Notes under the pieces: model-generated
The model's database searches: none
The model's input: only the letters and a program-made list of their open reading frames with translations
Told to the model about the DNA's origin: nothing
Shown here: positions 1 to 8,011 of the stretch, in pieces
How the letters are laid out: the number at the start of each line of letters is the position of its first letter
How positions within the stretch are numbered: position 1 is the stretch's first letter
Program-made: the position numbers and the translations under genes
Assembly: GCF_000717915.1 (NCBI RefSeq)
Contig: NZ_JOCX01000006.1
Coordinates: 1 to 64,000, forward strand
Length of the DNA stretch: 64,000 nucleotides
Direction: 5' to 3'
Origin: Streptomyces sp. NRRL S-244
GTDB taxonomy: Bacteria; Actinomycetota; Actinomycetes; Streptomycetales; Streptomycetaceae

Positions 1-2
1 GT

Positions 3-824
3 GCGGGGGCTGCCGGCGGGGGTGCGGGGGCTGCCGGGCCGGGGCTCCGCCCCCGTACCCCCGGGCCTCGAACGCCGGCCGGGCCGGGTGGGCCGGGCCC
101 CCGTGCCGCGGACGCCGGGCACGGCTCCGCCCGGCCCGCCCTGGAGCTGCGCGGGGTCACCGCCGGGTACGACGGCGGGCTCGTACTGCACGGGGTCGAT
201 CTCGCCGTCCGGAGCGGGGAGATCCTCGTCGTGCTCGGGCCGAACGGGGCCGGGAAGAGCACCGCCTGCCGGGTCGCCGCCGGACTCCTGCCCGCCGAGA
301 GCGGGGCGGTCCTCGTACGGGGGCGGGACGCGACCCGTGACGGGCCGGTGCGGCGGGCCCGCAGCGGGGTGCTGCTGGCTCCCGAGGGGCGGGGGATCTT
401 CCCGGCGCTGACCGTCGAGGAGAACCTCACGCTGTACCTCCGCGAAGCGGACGCGCGGGCCGCCGTCCACGACCGCTTCCCCCGGCTCGCCGAGCGGCGG
501 GGGGTGGCCGCCGGAGCCTTGTCCGGTGGGGAGCAGCAGATGCTGGCCCTCGCTCCGCTGCTGCAGCGGCCGCCCGAGGTGCTGATCGCCGACGAGCCGT
601 CGATGGGGCTGGCCCCGAGGGTGGTGGAGGAGGTGTACGCCCTGCTCACCGAGCTCCGGGACGCCGGGACCGCCCTGCTGCTGGTCGAGGAGAAGGCCGC
701 CGGGATCCTCGGGGTCGCCGACACCGTCGCGTACCTCTCCCGGGGCCGGGTCACCTGGTGCGGGCCGCGCGCCGAGGTGGAGGCCGACCGGCTCACCGCG
801 GCCTACCTGGGGAGGACGACATGA
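3..824 (+). CDS. Branched-chain amino acid-type ABC transporter ATP-binding protein (LivF-like), 5'-partial
   Basis: ATPase subunit of an ABC importer of the Liv/urea type, hydrolysing ATP at the cytoplasmic face of the membrane. The reading frame is open to the left edge, so the start lies outside the window. The first ~50 codons encode a Gly/Pro/Ala/Arg-rich stretch with no start codon, then the nucleotide-binding domain begins near base 141. Visible motifs are Walker A GPNGAGKST (about base 240), the LivF-type PEGRGIFPALTVEENL segment, signature LSGGEQQ and Walker B VLIADEPSMGL. The stop overlaps the next ATPase start (ATGA, 821-824), so the two are translationally coupled. The low-complexity N-terminus could be a linker to a permease domain encoded further left, as fusions occur in this family. 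Substrate cannot be told from the ATPases alone. Confidence 0.85.
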   Translation, partial: AGAAGGGAGAAGPGLRPRTPGPRTPAGPGGPGPRAADAGHGSARPALELRGVTAGYDGGLVLHGVDLAVRSGEILVVLGPNGAGKSTACRVAAGLLPAESGAVLVRGRDATRDGPVRRARSGVLLAPEGRGIFPALTVEENLTLYLREADARAAVHDRFPRLAERRGVAAGALSGGEQQMLALAPLLQRPPEVLIADEPSMGLAPRVVEEVYALLTELRDAGTALLLVEEKAAGILGVADTVAYLSRGRVTWCGPRAEVEADRLTAAYLGRTT

Positions 825-1597
825 CGGCGCAGCCGTACGTACTGGAGGGCTCCGGCATCAGCGTCCGGTTCGGTGGCGTGAAGGCGCTGACCGGGGTGGA
901 CGTCGGGGTCCGGGCCGGGGAGGTGTGCGGGCTGATCGGACCCAACGGGGCCGGGAAGACCACCCTGTTCGACGTCCTGTCCGGGATCCGGCGGCCCGAC
1001 CGGGGGCGGATGCTGCTCGACGGGGCGGACATCACCCGCCGCTCCCCGGTGTGGCGGGCCCGGCACGGGATGCGCCGGACCTTCCAGCGCCAGCAGCTGT
1101 TCGGGCAGCTCAGCGTGGCCGAGAACCTGCTGGTCGCGCAGGAGTGGCGCGGTGGCGGGGGCGGGCTCGCCGCCGACCTCCTCGGGGCGCCGGGGCGCCG
1201 CCGTCGGGAGCGGGAGCGCCGGGAGCGCGGCGAGCGGGTGCTGGCGTCCTGCGGGATCGGCGCGCTGGGGGCGGCGTACGCGGGCGGGCTGCCGGTCGGT
1301 CAGGCCCGCATGGTCGAGCTGGCCCGCGCGGTGGCCGATCCGCCGCGGGTGCTGCTGCTGGACGAGCCCGCGTCCGGGTTGTCGGCGCCCGAGCGCGAGC
1401 AGCTCGCGGGGGTCGTGCGCCGGCTGGCCGAGGAGGAGGGGTGCGCGGTGCTGCTGGTGGAGCACGACGTGGCCTTCGTCATGGAGCTGTGTACGCGGGT
1501 GGTGGTCCTGGACCTCGGCAGCGTCCTCGCCGAGGGCTCGCCCGCCGGGATCCGGGCCGATCCGCTGGTCCGGGAGGCCTATCTGGGGGCGTCCTGA
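821..1597 (+). CDS. Branched-chain amino acid-type ABC transporter ATP-binding protein (LivG-like)
   Basis: Second ATPase (258 aa) of the same importer. The ATG overlaps the preceding stop, which fixes the start. It shows Walker A GPNGAGKTT near residue 45, the LivG-type Q-loop region RRTFQRQQLF, a slightly unusual signature LPVGQARMVELARAV instead of the common LSYGQQR, Walker B VLLLDEPASGLS, and the H-loop VEHDVAFV. Length and C-terminal region match LivG. Together with the upstream LivF-like subunit it would drive uptake of branched-chain amino acids, amides, urea or related compounds. The permeases and binding protein are not in the window and are expected to the left. No downstream partner is in the same operon: the aldo/keto reductase starts 150 bp later. 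Confidence 0.88.
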   Translation: MTAQPYVLEGSGISVRFGGVKALTGVDVGVRAGEVCGLIGPNGAGKTTLFDVLSGIRRPDRGRMLLDGADITRRSPVWRARHGMRRTFQRQQLFGQLSVAENLLVAQEWRGGGGGLAADLLGAPGRRRRERERRERGERVLASCGIGALGAAYAGGLPVGQARMVELARAVADPPRVLLLDEPASGLSAPEREQLAGVVRRLAEEEGCAVLLVEHDVAFVMELCTRVVVLDLGSVLAEGSPAGIRADPLVREAYLGAS

Positions 1598-1747
1598 CGG
1601 TGTGTCCGGTCCGTGTGCGCCGCCGTGGCGGGAATACGCTCGCCGGGGCGGCCGGTTGTCGCCCCTCGTACGCCCGTACGCCTGGACGTCCGCACCTGTA
1701 CGTCCGTACGCGCCGCCCAGCCCGTCGAACCGAGGGAACAGCCAGAC

Positions 1748-2596
1748 GTGAACGACGTCCCCGCCATCCGGCTCAACAACGGCACGCTCATGCCCCAGCT
1801 CGGGTACGGCGTCTTCCAGGTCCCGGACTCCGAGGCCGCGCAGGCGGTCGGGGCCGCGCTGGAGGCGGGGTACCGGAGCATCGACACGGCGGCCGCCTAC
1901 CGCAATGAGACGGGCACCGGCCAGGCGATCGCCGCGTCCGGGGTGCCGCGCGAGGAGCTGTTCGTCACCACCAAGCTGTGGAACGACCGCTCCCGGACCT
2001 GGCAGCGGGACGACGTGCTGCGCGCGCTCGACGCCTCCCTCGCCAAGCTGGGCCTCGACCACCTCGACCTGTACCTCATCCACTGGCCGCGCCCGATGCG
2101 CGACGACTTCCTCACCATCTGGAAGACGTTCGAGGAGATCGCGGAGAGCGGCCGCGCCCGCTCCGTCGGCGTGTCGAACTTCCGCCCGGCCGACCTGGAG
2201 CGGCTCGGCGCCGAGAGCCCGCTGGTCCCGGCCGTGAACCAGGTCGAGCTGCACCCCCTCTTCCCGCAGGCCGAGCTGCGCGCCGTGCACGCGACGCTCG
2301 GCATCGCCACCGAGGCCTGGTCCCCGCTCGGCCAGGGCAAGGAGCTGCTGACGCTCCCGGCCGTCGTCGAGACCGCCGCCCGGTACGGGCGCTCCCCCGC
2401 CCAGGTGGTGCTGCGCTGGCACCTCCAGCTCGGGAACGTCGTCATCCCGAAGTCGGTGACCCCGGCGCGGATCCGGGAGAACCTGGACGTGTTCGGCTTC
2501 GAGCTGGAGGCCGCCGACCTCGCGGCGCTGGACGCGCTGGGCCGGGGTTCCGCGGCCGGGCGGATCGGGCCGGACCCGGCCGTCTTCGACATCTGA
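1748..2596 (+). CDS. Aldo/keto reductase
   Basis: NADPH-dependent reductase of carbonyl compounds, 282 aa, cytosolic. The AKR signature is clear: the N-terminal strand with LNNGTLMPQLGYGVF, the catalytic Asp/Tyr segment SIDTAAAYRNE (residues ~45-55), the lysine-bearing segment FVTTKLWND, and the histidine-bearing LYLIHWP. The C-terminal cofactor loop VVIPKSVTPARIRENL matches the NADP-binding IPKS motif. GTG at 1748 is chosen because a GAGGGA lies about ten bases upstream and the homologous N-terminus begins there; an in-frame extension to 1613 is unsupported. The physiological substrate is not predictable. It is closest to the DkgA-like bacterial AKRs. Confidence 0.9.
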   Translation: MNDVPAIRLNNGTLMPQLGYGVFQVPDSEAAQAVGAALEAGYRSIDTAAAYRNETGTGQAIAASGVPREELFVTTKLWNDRSRTWQRDDVLRALDASLAKLGLDHLDLYLIHWPRPMRDDFLTIWKTFEEIAESGRARSVGVSNFRPADLERLGAESPLVPAVNQVELHPLFPQAELRAVHATLGIATEAWSPLGQGKELLTLPAVVETAARYGRSPAQVVLRWHLQLGNVVIPKSVTPARIRENLDVFGFELEAADLAALDALGRGSAAGRIGPDPAVFDI

Positions 2597-2603
2597 GCCG
2601 CGG

Positions 2604-3029
2604 ATGAGCCTGCCCGACGGGGTCTACCGGATCCGGAACGTCGCCAGCGGCCTGCTGCTCCAGCTGGAGGGCAGTACCCGGGTGGGGGTGGGCCCGGACG
2701 GCCCGCCCGCGCCGCCGGCGGCCCGGCAGTGGCGGATCTCGCCGGTCCACAGCGGCGGCGGGATCGTGCACATCGTCAGCGTGCACAACGACAAGCGGCT
2801 GGACGTCGCGAACGCGTCGACGGAGAGCGGCACCCGGGTCCAGGTGTGGCGGGCGAACGCGTTCGGGGCGCAGGAGTGGATCGTCGAGGAGCATCTCGAC
2901 GATCCAGGGGTGGTGTCCCTGATCGCCTGTATCAGCGGCCTGCCGCTGGAGGCGGACGAGGAGGGCCGGGCCCGCCAGTGCGAGGACACCGACTCCCCCG
3001 CCCAGTGGTGGCGGCTGGACCCCGCCTGA
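2604..3029 (+). CDS. Small RICIN/beta-trefoil-like protein
   Basis: A 141-aa protein that appears to be a single beta-trefoil domain without a signal peptide. The repeating pattern of short strands is visible: DGVYRIRNVASGLLLQLEG, then VHIVSVHNDKRLDVANASTESGTRVQVW, and a final SPAQWWRLDPA. This resembles RICIN-type lectins and the fungal-type trefoil protease inhibitors. The (Q)xW repeat positions are only partly kept (ARQWRI, AQEWIV, AQWWRL). It starts eight bases after the aldo/keto reductase stop and ends seven bases before the convergent HNH gene. Sugar binding or inhibitor activity is possible but not shown. Being intracellular it is unlikely to be a glycanase-attached lectin. Confidence 0.7.
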   Translation: MSLPDGVYRIRNVASGLLLQLEGSTRVGVGPDGPPAPPAARQWRISPVHSGGGIVHIVSVHNDKRLDVANASTESGTRVQVWRANAFGAQEWIVEEHLDDPGVVSLIACISGLPLEADEEGRARQCEDTDSPAQWWRLDPA

Positions 3030-3035
3030 GGAGTC

Positions 3036-4445
3036 TCAGCGGTACGTCTTCGGCGGACTCGCCTTCCACGCCCGGTCGAGGGAGTCGTCCCACGTGCCGT
3101 CCCGGTCGAAGCTGGCGGCCCGGCAGCCGCGGGACATGGGCGCCGCGGCGCTGTGGCGCCAGGCGGCGTCCCCGATCCGGGCGATGGCGTGGCCGCAGTG
3201 CCGGCAGAGCGTGTGTCCCATCAACTCGTCGGCCAGTCGCTCGAATTGTGCGGTGCGGTCCGCCACCTCCTCTTTGATCCCCCGCAACACCTCCTCGGCA
3301 CTGGACACCCCCGCCGAACCGATGAGGTCGCGCACGAGCGCCGCCGCCTCCATCGCGATGTCGGCGCGCCGTGCCGCATCGGCGAGGCTCTGCGCGCCAC
3401 CGCTGCCAGGCGACTTGCGCACCGTCCGCTCCGCCAGTTCAGCCGACGGACGGCTTGACACGGTCGGCAGGTCGTCGGCCGCCTCGTGCACCGCGGCCCC
3501 GTCTCTCAGGCGCCGGCGCGCCACTTCGAGGGCCCACGCCTCGGTGGACGCCTTCTTGGCGACGTTGAAGTGGGTGCTGGTCGCCGCTTCCATCACCGTG
3601 TGGAACTCCTCCATCAGCGCTCCCCAGTGGTAGCCGCCGGTGAAGTCCTCCGGGGTCCAGCCGTAGTGGCGCACGAGTTCGTCGCGGACCCGGCCGAAAT
3701 GGCGCAGGCTCCCCCGCACCGGACCGGACGTCTCGATGCGGAGGCCGAGGTTCTCGGCCTTCGCCAGCATCTCCGGCTCCACGCCCTCCCACTTCATGTG
3801 GCCGTCGCGTTCGCAGGCGTAGTCGACCCAGGACCAGAAGGCCTCGGCGTCCGCGACGTCCGGCGCCTCACGGTGGTGGCGCGGGCAGAGGAGGGCGAAG
3901 TTGCGCACGTCGTTGGAACCGCCGAGCGACTCCGGGACCACGTGGGCCCTCTCCACCGGCGCCTGCCAGCAGATCAGGCAGATCGGCTCATCGAGGCCGA
4001 GGTAGTCGGCGATGGCCCGTACCGGGGGTCTGGACCGGCGGCCGTCGGGCCGGCTCTCGCGGTTGCGTACGGGCAGCCGGCGGTGGTCGTAGGCGTGTTC
4101 TTCGTCGGGGTCCCGTATGTTCAGGACGTCGGGGACGTCCTCGCGTTGCGGCTCGGGGTTCTTCACCTGGTAGAGCGGCGTGCTGATCTCCGTGAGATAC
4201 GGGCCGAGGAATCCCAGGAGGAACTCGCGGACGATCTCCCGGGCGTCGGCGTCGTAGTCGCCTGCGGCGTCGCGGTGCCCCTGGATGTCGAGGTAGAGGT
4301 GGCGCGGGGCGCCGGGGCTCGTCTCCGCGGCCTTCTTGAGGATCGCGAAGAGGCGGGTGGCGCACTTGGCGAAGTCCTCTTCGACCCGCATGTCGTGGTA
4401 GAGCGCGATCGCCTTCGGCTTCCGCGTCTGCGGACTGTCGTTCAT
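3036..4445 (-). CDS. HNH-domain protein of unknown function
   Basis: A 469-aa protein with a central HNH-endonuclease-like zinc module: Cys156-x2-Cys159, AHVVP with His168, the GGSN/RNFALLC segment with Asn182 and Cys187, and His190-His191. The N-terminal ~140 residues (start KAIALYHDMR) match no domain I recognise. The C-terminal third is helical and ends with a second Cys-x2-Cys pair (LCRHCGH). The start at 4445 is chosen because a TACGGT -10 box sits six bases upstream and there is no Shine-Dalgarno. HNH modules of this type occur in restriction, phage and defence nucleases, but also in non-defence proteins. No methyltransferase or partner gene is adjacent. Function is unassigned; a stand-alone DNA-targeting nuclease is an inference. 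Confidence 0.75.
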   Translation of the reverse strand: MNDSPQTRKPKAIALYHDMRVEEDFAKCATRLFAILKKAAETSPGAPRHLYLDIQGHRDAAGDYDADAREIVREFLLGFLGPYLTEISTPLYQVKNPEPQREDVPDVLNIRDPDEEHAYDHRRLPVRNRESRPDGRRSRPPVRAIADYLGLDEPICLICWQAPVERAHVVPESLGGSNDVRNFALLCPRHHREAPDVADAEAFWSWVDYACERDGHMKWEGVEPEMLAKAENLGLRIETSGPVRGSLRHFGRVRDELVRHYGWTPEDFTGGYHWGALMEEFHTVMEAATSTHFNVAKKASTEAWALEVARRRLRDGAAVHEAADDLPTVSSRPSAELAERTVRKSPGSGGAQSLADAARRADIAMEAAALVRDLIGSAGVSSAEEVLRGIKEEVADRTAQFERLADELMGHTLCRHCGHAIARIGDAAWRHSAAAPMSRGCRAASFDRDGTWDDSLDRAWKASPPKTYR

Positions 4446-4451
4446 GGGCGC

Positions 4452-4457
4452 ACCGTA
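4452..4457 (-). promoter_or_regulatory. Candidate -10 box of the HNH gene (leaderless)
   Basis: TACGGT on the minus strand, six bases before the ATG at 4445, with no Shine-Dalgarno. The spacing predicts transcription starting at or next to the start codon. Confidence 0.5.
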
Positions 4458-4614
4458 GGCGCAGCCACTGACAGCGGGCCTGCGTACGGGGCTTCGGGCG
4501 CGAGCGGGCCGGGGGCCGCGGCGACGGCGGCTCCGGCGCACGGGATGCCGCCGCGGGTGGCGTCGTACGCGGCGGCCTCGGCTTCGTGGTCGGGCAGGGG
4601 CTCCGCCGGACGGG

Positions 4615-4920
4615 TCAGCTCGCGCCGTGGGTGGGCGCCAGGGCCTCTACGCGTTCGGCGAGGGTGAAGTCGGCGCCGGTCACGGCGTCGCCCGCGCTGT
4701 GCGTGTTCACGGACACCCGGACCGTGTTGTAGCCGAGGGTCAGGTCGGAGTGGTGGTTCAACTCGTCCTGGACCGCGGCGATGTGGGTGACGAGGGCGCT
4801 CGCCGCGAAGTGGGTGCCCAGCCGGTACGTGCGGATGATCCGGTCGTCCTCGAAGGCCCAGCCGGGGAGCTCCCGCAACCGGTCCTCGATCTCCTTCTGC
4901 GAAAGCGGCTCGTCTGCCAT
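4615..4920 (-). CDS. Pterin-4a-carbinolamine dehydratase (4a-hydroxytetrahydrobiopterin dehydratase)
   Basis: Small 101-aa enzyme of the PCD/DCoH family that dehydrates 4a-hydroxytetrahydropterins and so recycles pterin cofactor. The active-site signature is present: ELNHHSDLTLGYNTVRV followed by THSAGD and a late acidic ADF segment. Two in-frame ATGs lie at 4926 and 4920. The GAAGGAG at 4928-4934 is only one base from the first but seven bases from the second, so the start at 4920 is preferred. No aromatic amino acid hydroxylase is adjacent. In actinobacteria this family is often found alone and may have a moonlighting or molybdopterin-related role, so the in vivo substrate is uncertain. Confidence 0.88.
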   Translation of the reverse strand: MADEPLSQKEIEDRLRELPGWAFEDDRIIRTYRLGTHFAASALVTHIAAVQDELNHHSDLTLGYNTVRVSVNTHSAGDAVTGADFTLAERVEALAPTHGAS

Positions 4921-4927
4921 CGGCATG

Positions 4928-4934
4928 CTCCTTC
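4928..4934 (-). promoter_or_regulatory. Ribosome binding site deciding the dehydratase start
   Basis: GAAGGAG on the minus strand, seven bases before the ATG at 4920 and one base before the alternative ATG at 4926. It favours the downstream start. Confidence 0.6.
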
Positions 4935-5077
4935 ACCGTTCGGACCCGACTTCTGACGTGGAGTCAAGGTTCCCACAGCTCACGGCGGAGGGAAGGTTTC
5001 GCGCCATAGTGCGTGCGGGTACTTCCGCGCCTTCCGGGTCGGGGGTGGCGCCCCTATGCTCCTGCGCCGGACGTGAC

Positions 5078-5094
5078 CGTTACCGCCGGTAACG
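5078..5094 (+). promoter_or_regulatory. Perfect 17-bp palindrome, candidate operator
   Basis: CGTTACCG-C-CGGTAACG, a perfect inverted repeat with 8-bp arms and a one-base centre. It lies 41 bp upstream of the FAD-dependent oxidoreductase start, in the intergenic region between divergently transcribed genes. Its size and position suit a dimeric repressor. The cognate regulator is unknown; the XRE protein encoded just downstream of the oxidoreductase is one possibility. Confidence 0.5.
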
Positions 5095-5134
5095 CGTAGC
5101 TGGACGCACACGTCCCGGACGAAGGGGCTTCCTC

Positions 5135-6937
5135 ATGACGCGCACGGGCAGTTCGAGACGTACGTTCATCGCGGGCGCGGGAGCGGCGGCCACCGCCGGG
5201 GCGCTGGGAGCCACCGGGGCCCTGGCCACCCCCGCCCACGCCCAGGCCCCCGCCCAGGCCCGGTCCCCGGAGAGCGCCGGCCGCCGGGTCGCCGTCCTCG
5301 GCGGCGGGGTCGCCGGGCTCACCGCCGCCCACGAGCTCGCCGAGCGCGGCTACGCCGTCACCGTGTACGAGCGCCGCGCGCTCGGCGGCAAGGCCCGCAG
5401 CATGGACGTCCCCGGCAGCGCCCGCGGCGGCCGCCGGCCGCTGCCCGCCGAGCACGGCTTCCGCTTCATCCCGGGCATCTACCACAACCTGCCCGACACC
5501 ATGCGCCGCATCCCGTTCCCCGGCAACGCCCACGGCGTGTGGGACAACCTCGTCGCCCCGCCCGAGATGATGTTCGCCCGGGCCGCCGGCCGCGAGGACC
5601 TGCGCGCCCCCATCCCCTGGCCCGGCCACTCCCCCGCCTCGCTGACGCCCGACGAGATCCGACGCGCCCTGACCGGCATCCTCCAGTCGCTGGTCCGGCT
5701 GCCGCCGCACGAGAGCGCGTACTTCGTCGACCGCGTGCTGGTCTTCCTCACCAGCTGCGACGAGCGCCGCGACGAGGTCTGGGAGAACACCCCCTGGTGG
5801 GAGTTCGTACGGGCCGCGCAGATGTCGAACGAGTACCAGCGCATCCTCGCCGTCGGCATCACCCGCAACATCGTCGCGACCAAGGCCGAAGAGGCCTCCA
5901 CCCGCACCGTCGGCACCCTCGGCGAGGCCTTCGTCTTCAACGCGCTGGGACGCGGCGCGGACGGGCCGCCGGACCGGATCCTCAACCTGCCGACGAACGA
6001 GGCCTGGATCGACCCCTGGGAAGCCCATCTGCGCACGCTCGGCGTGGAGTTCAGGATCGGCTGGACGGTGCAGGAGGTGCAGTACGGGAACGGCCGGGTG
6101 AGCGGCGTCGGGGTCCTGGACCCGGCCGGGGTCCGGCGGACCGTCACCGCCGACCACTACGTCAGCGCCCTGCCGGTCGAGCACGCCCGGCGCACCTGGA
6201 GTCCCGGGCTGCGGGCCGCGGACCCGATGCTGGGCCGCTGCGACCGGCTGGAGACCGACTGGATGACCGGCATCCAGTTCTACCTCACCGAGCGCGCGCC
6301 CCTCGTCCACGGGCACCTCAACTGCATCGACTCGCCCTGGTCGTTGACGGCGATCCAGCAGGCCGAGCACTGGCCGGCCCGCGACTTCCCGGCCGACTAC
6401 GGGGACGGGGTGGCGGTGGACTGCCTGTCGGTGGACGTCTCCGACTGGGACAAGCCGGGGATCCTGTACGGGAAGACGGCCAAGCAGTGCACCCGCGACG
6501 AGGTCGCCCGCGAGGTGTGGGCGCAGCTGAAGGCCTCCCTCAACGACACCGGGAAGACCCTGCTGACGGACCGCACCCTGCACTCGTGGTTCCTGGACCC
6601 GGGGGTGGACGGGCTCGGCACCCCGAACCCGACCAACCAGGACCAGCTGCTGATCCACCCCACCGGCACCTTCCACAACCGGCCGAGCGCGGACACCCGC
6701 ATCCCCAACTTCTTCCTCAGCGGGGACTACGTGGCCGTCGACATCGACCTCGCGACGATGGAGGGCGCCAACGCCTCGGCCCGGGCCGCCGTCAACGCCC
6801 TGCTGGAGCGGGACGGTTCGACGGCGCAGCGGTGCGCGGTCCTGCCGATGTACCGGGCCCCGGAGGTGGAGTCCTTCAAGCGCCACGACCTGTGGCGGTA
6901 CCGGCTCGGCCTGCGCAACGTCTTCGACCTGGGCTGA
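5135..6937 (+). CDS. Tat-exported FAD-dependent oxidoreductase (amine oxidase/phytoene desaturase fold)
   Basis: 600-aa flavoprotein. The N-terminus carries a twin-arginine signal (SSRRTFIAGAGAAA, cleavage near AHAQA, residues ~30-40), so it is probably exported folded with FAD bound. The Rossmann motif VAVLGGGVAGLTAAHELAERG starts at about residue 51, followed by the glutamate VYERR. The C-terminal FAD segment IPNFFLSGDYVAVDIDLATMEGANASARAAV is typical of the amine oxidase family. The middle resembles hydroxysqualene dehydroxylase (HpnE)- and carotenoid desaturase-like members, but no squalene or carotenoid genes are nearby. Start is supported by GAAGGGG upstream of the ATG and by the Tat signal. 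It is followed 36 bp later by an XRE regulator in the same direction. The substrate is unknown. Confidence 0.82.
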   Translation: MTRTGSSRRTFIAGAGAAATAGALGATGALATPAHAQAPAQARSPESAGRRVAVLGGGVAGLTAAHELAERGYAVTVYERRALGGKARSMDVPGSARGGRRPLPAEHGFRFIPGIYHNLPDTMRRIPFPGNAHGVWDNLVAPPEMMFARAAGREDLRAPIPWPGHSPASLTPDEIRRALTGILQSLVRLPPHESAYFVDRVLVFLTSCDERRDEVWENTPWWEFVRAAQMSNEYQRILAVGITRNIVATKAEEASTRTVGTLGEAFVFNALGRGADGPPDRILNLPTNEAWIDPWEAHLRTLGVEFRIGWTVQEVQYGNGRVSGVGVLDPAGVRRTVTADHYVSALPVEHARRTWSPGLRAADPMLGRCDRLETDWMTGIQFYLTERAPLVHGHLNCIDSPWSLTAIQQAEHWPARDFPADYGDGVAVDCLSVDVSDWDKPGILYGKTAKQCTRDEVAREVWAQLKASLNDTGKTLLTDRTLHSWFLDPGVDGLGTPNPTNQDQLLIHPTGTFHNRPSADTRIPNFFLSGDYVAVDIDLATMEGANASARAAVNALLERDGSTAQRCAVLPMYRAPEVESFKRHDLWRYRLGLRNVFDLG

Positions 6938-6960
6938 GCCGCCGCCTGCGCCCGCTCGGC

Positions 6961-6966
6961 TAACGT
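6961..6966 (+). promoter_or_regulatory. Candidate -10 box of the MmyB-type regulator (leaderless)
   Basis: TAACGT with seven bases to the ATG at 6974 and no purine-rich Shine-Dalgarno between, which fits a leaderless transcript. It would let the regulator be expressed independently of the upstream oxidoreductase. Confidence 0.45.
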
Positions 6967-6973
6967 CGTGCGC

Positions 6974-7780
6974 ATGACCTCGACCGCCCCGTCCGTCGGA
7001 GCCCTGCTGCGCACCTGGCGGGAGCGGCGCGGCATCAGCCAGCTGGAGCTGGCGGGCCGCGCCGACTCCTCGTCCCGGCACATCAGCTTCATCGAGACCG
7101 GCCGGTCCCGGCCGAGCAAGGAGATGGTCCTGCGGCTCGCGGACCACCTCGACGTGCCGGTCCGCGAGCGCAACGCGCTGCTGCTCGCGGCGGGTTACGC
7201 CCCGCACTACGCGCAGACCCCGCTGGACGACCCGTCGATGGGGACGCTGCGCGAGGGCCTGGAGCGGCTGCTGACCGGCTACGAGCCGTATCCGGCGATG
7301 GTCGTGGACGCCACGTACGACGTCGTCGCGGCCAACCGCGGCATCGCGATGCTGCTCGACTCCCTGCCCGAGCACCTCCTGGTCCCGCCGCTGAACGCCA
7401 TGCGGATCACCCTGCACCCGCAGGGCCTGGCCCCGCGGATCCGCAACCTCCGGGAGTGGCGCGGGCACCTGCTGGCCCAGATGGAGCGGCAGATCGCGCT
7501 GTCCCGCTCGGCGCCGCTGCGCGCGCTGTACGAGGAGGTGTCCGGATACCCGGCCGAAGCCGGGCAGCAGGACGCCGAGTCCGAGCCCGCGTCCGGCGAG
7601 GGCGCCGCGTACATCGCGCTGCCGCTGCTGATCGAGCACGACGGGCACCTGCTCTCCTTCGTGTCCTCGATCGCGACGTTCAACACGCCGATGGACGTGA
7701 CCGTCGCCGAGCTGGCCATCGAGACACTGCTCCCGGCCGACGCGGCGACGGCGAAGTACCTGCGCTCACTGGGACCCTGA
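6974..7780 (+). CDS. XRE family transcriptional regulator with MmyB-like ligand-binding domain
   Basis: 268-aa DNA-binding regulator. Residues ~8-65 form an XRE helix-turn-helix (LRTWRERRGISQLELAGRA, then RHISFIETGRSRPSKEMV). After a short segment with LLAAGYAP, the remaining ~190 residues match the MmyB-like domain, a PAS-like pocket (YPAMVVDATYDVVAANRGIAMLL), which in structures of this family binds fatty acid-like ligands. ATG at 6974 is preferred over the GTG two codons earlier because of the spacing to the TAACGT box. It lies directly downstream of the FAD oxidoreductase. In actinobacteria MmyB regulators are frequently next to the oxidoreductase or dehydrogenase they control, so regulation of that gene is a reasonable inference. 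The target operator is not proven. Confidence 0.88.
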   Translation: MTSTAPSVGALLRTWRERRGISQLELAGRADSSSRHISFIETGRSRPSKEMVLRLADHLDVPVRERNALLLAAGYAPHYAQTPLDDPSMGTLREGLERLLTGYEPYPAMVVDATYDVVAANRGIAMLLDSLPEHLLVPPLNAMRITLHPQGLAPRIRNLREWRGHLLAQMERQIALSRSAPLRALYEEVSGYPAEAGQQDAESEPASGEGAAYIALPLLIEHDGHLLSFVSSIATFNTPMDVTVAELAIETLLPADAATAKYLRSLGP

Positions 7781-7887
7781 GCCCCCGCCCGCAGCGCCGA
7801 CCACTGGACGCAGGAGAAGGCGGCGTACGCGGGGCCGTTCGCGGCGGTGGCCACGCCGTCGAGAGCGAGGAAGCGGTGCGCGGCGTG

Positions 7888-7926
7888 CCAACCTTCTTTG
7901 ACTCACATCGCAAGAAACGTTGGGAT
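7888..7926 (+). promoter_or_regulatory. Promoter with overlapping imperfect palindrome before the XRE/ImmA-like module
   Basis: An AT-richer island in a GC-rich intergenic region. It contains -35 TTGACT (7898-7903), a 17-bp spacer and a weak -10 TGGGAT (7921-7926). An imperfect inverted repeat with 13-base arms (7888-7900 and 7911-7923, 10 of 13 positions matching, 10-base spacer) covers the -35 and reaches the -10. A repressor bound there would block RNA polymerase. Autoregulation by the downstream regulator is an inference. A second possible -10 (TACGCT) lies around 7954. Confidence 0.5.
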
Positions 7927-8011
7927 TCTCCTGTTTCGGCGACGGGCGGAGGGCTACGCTGCACCCAGCCGAAGCTCTCGAACGTCCTCTCGACATACGG
8001 AGAACCTCACG

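Noticed and set aside
3036..4445. Restriction-modification or known defence system
   Set aside because: Only an HNH module is visible; no methyltransferase, helicase or other partner gene lies next to it.
5054..7648. Open frame of 864 codons antisense to the FAD oxidoreductase and MmyB-type regulator
   Set aside because: Shadow of two genes with clear motifs on the plus strand.
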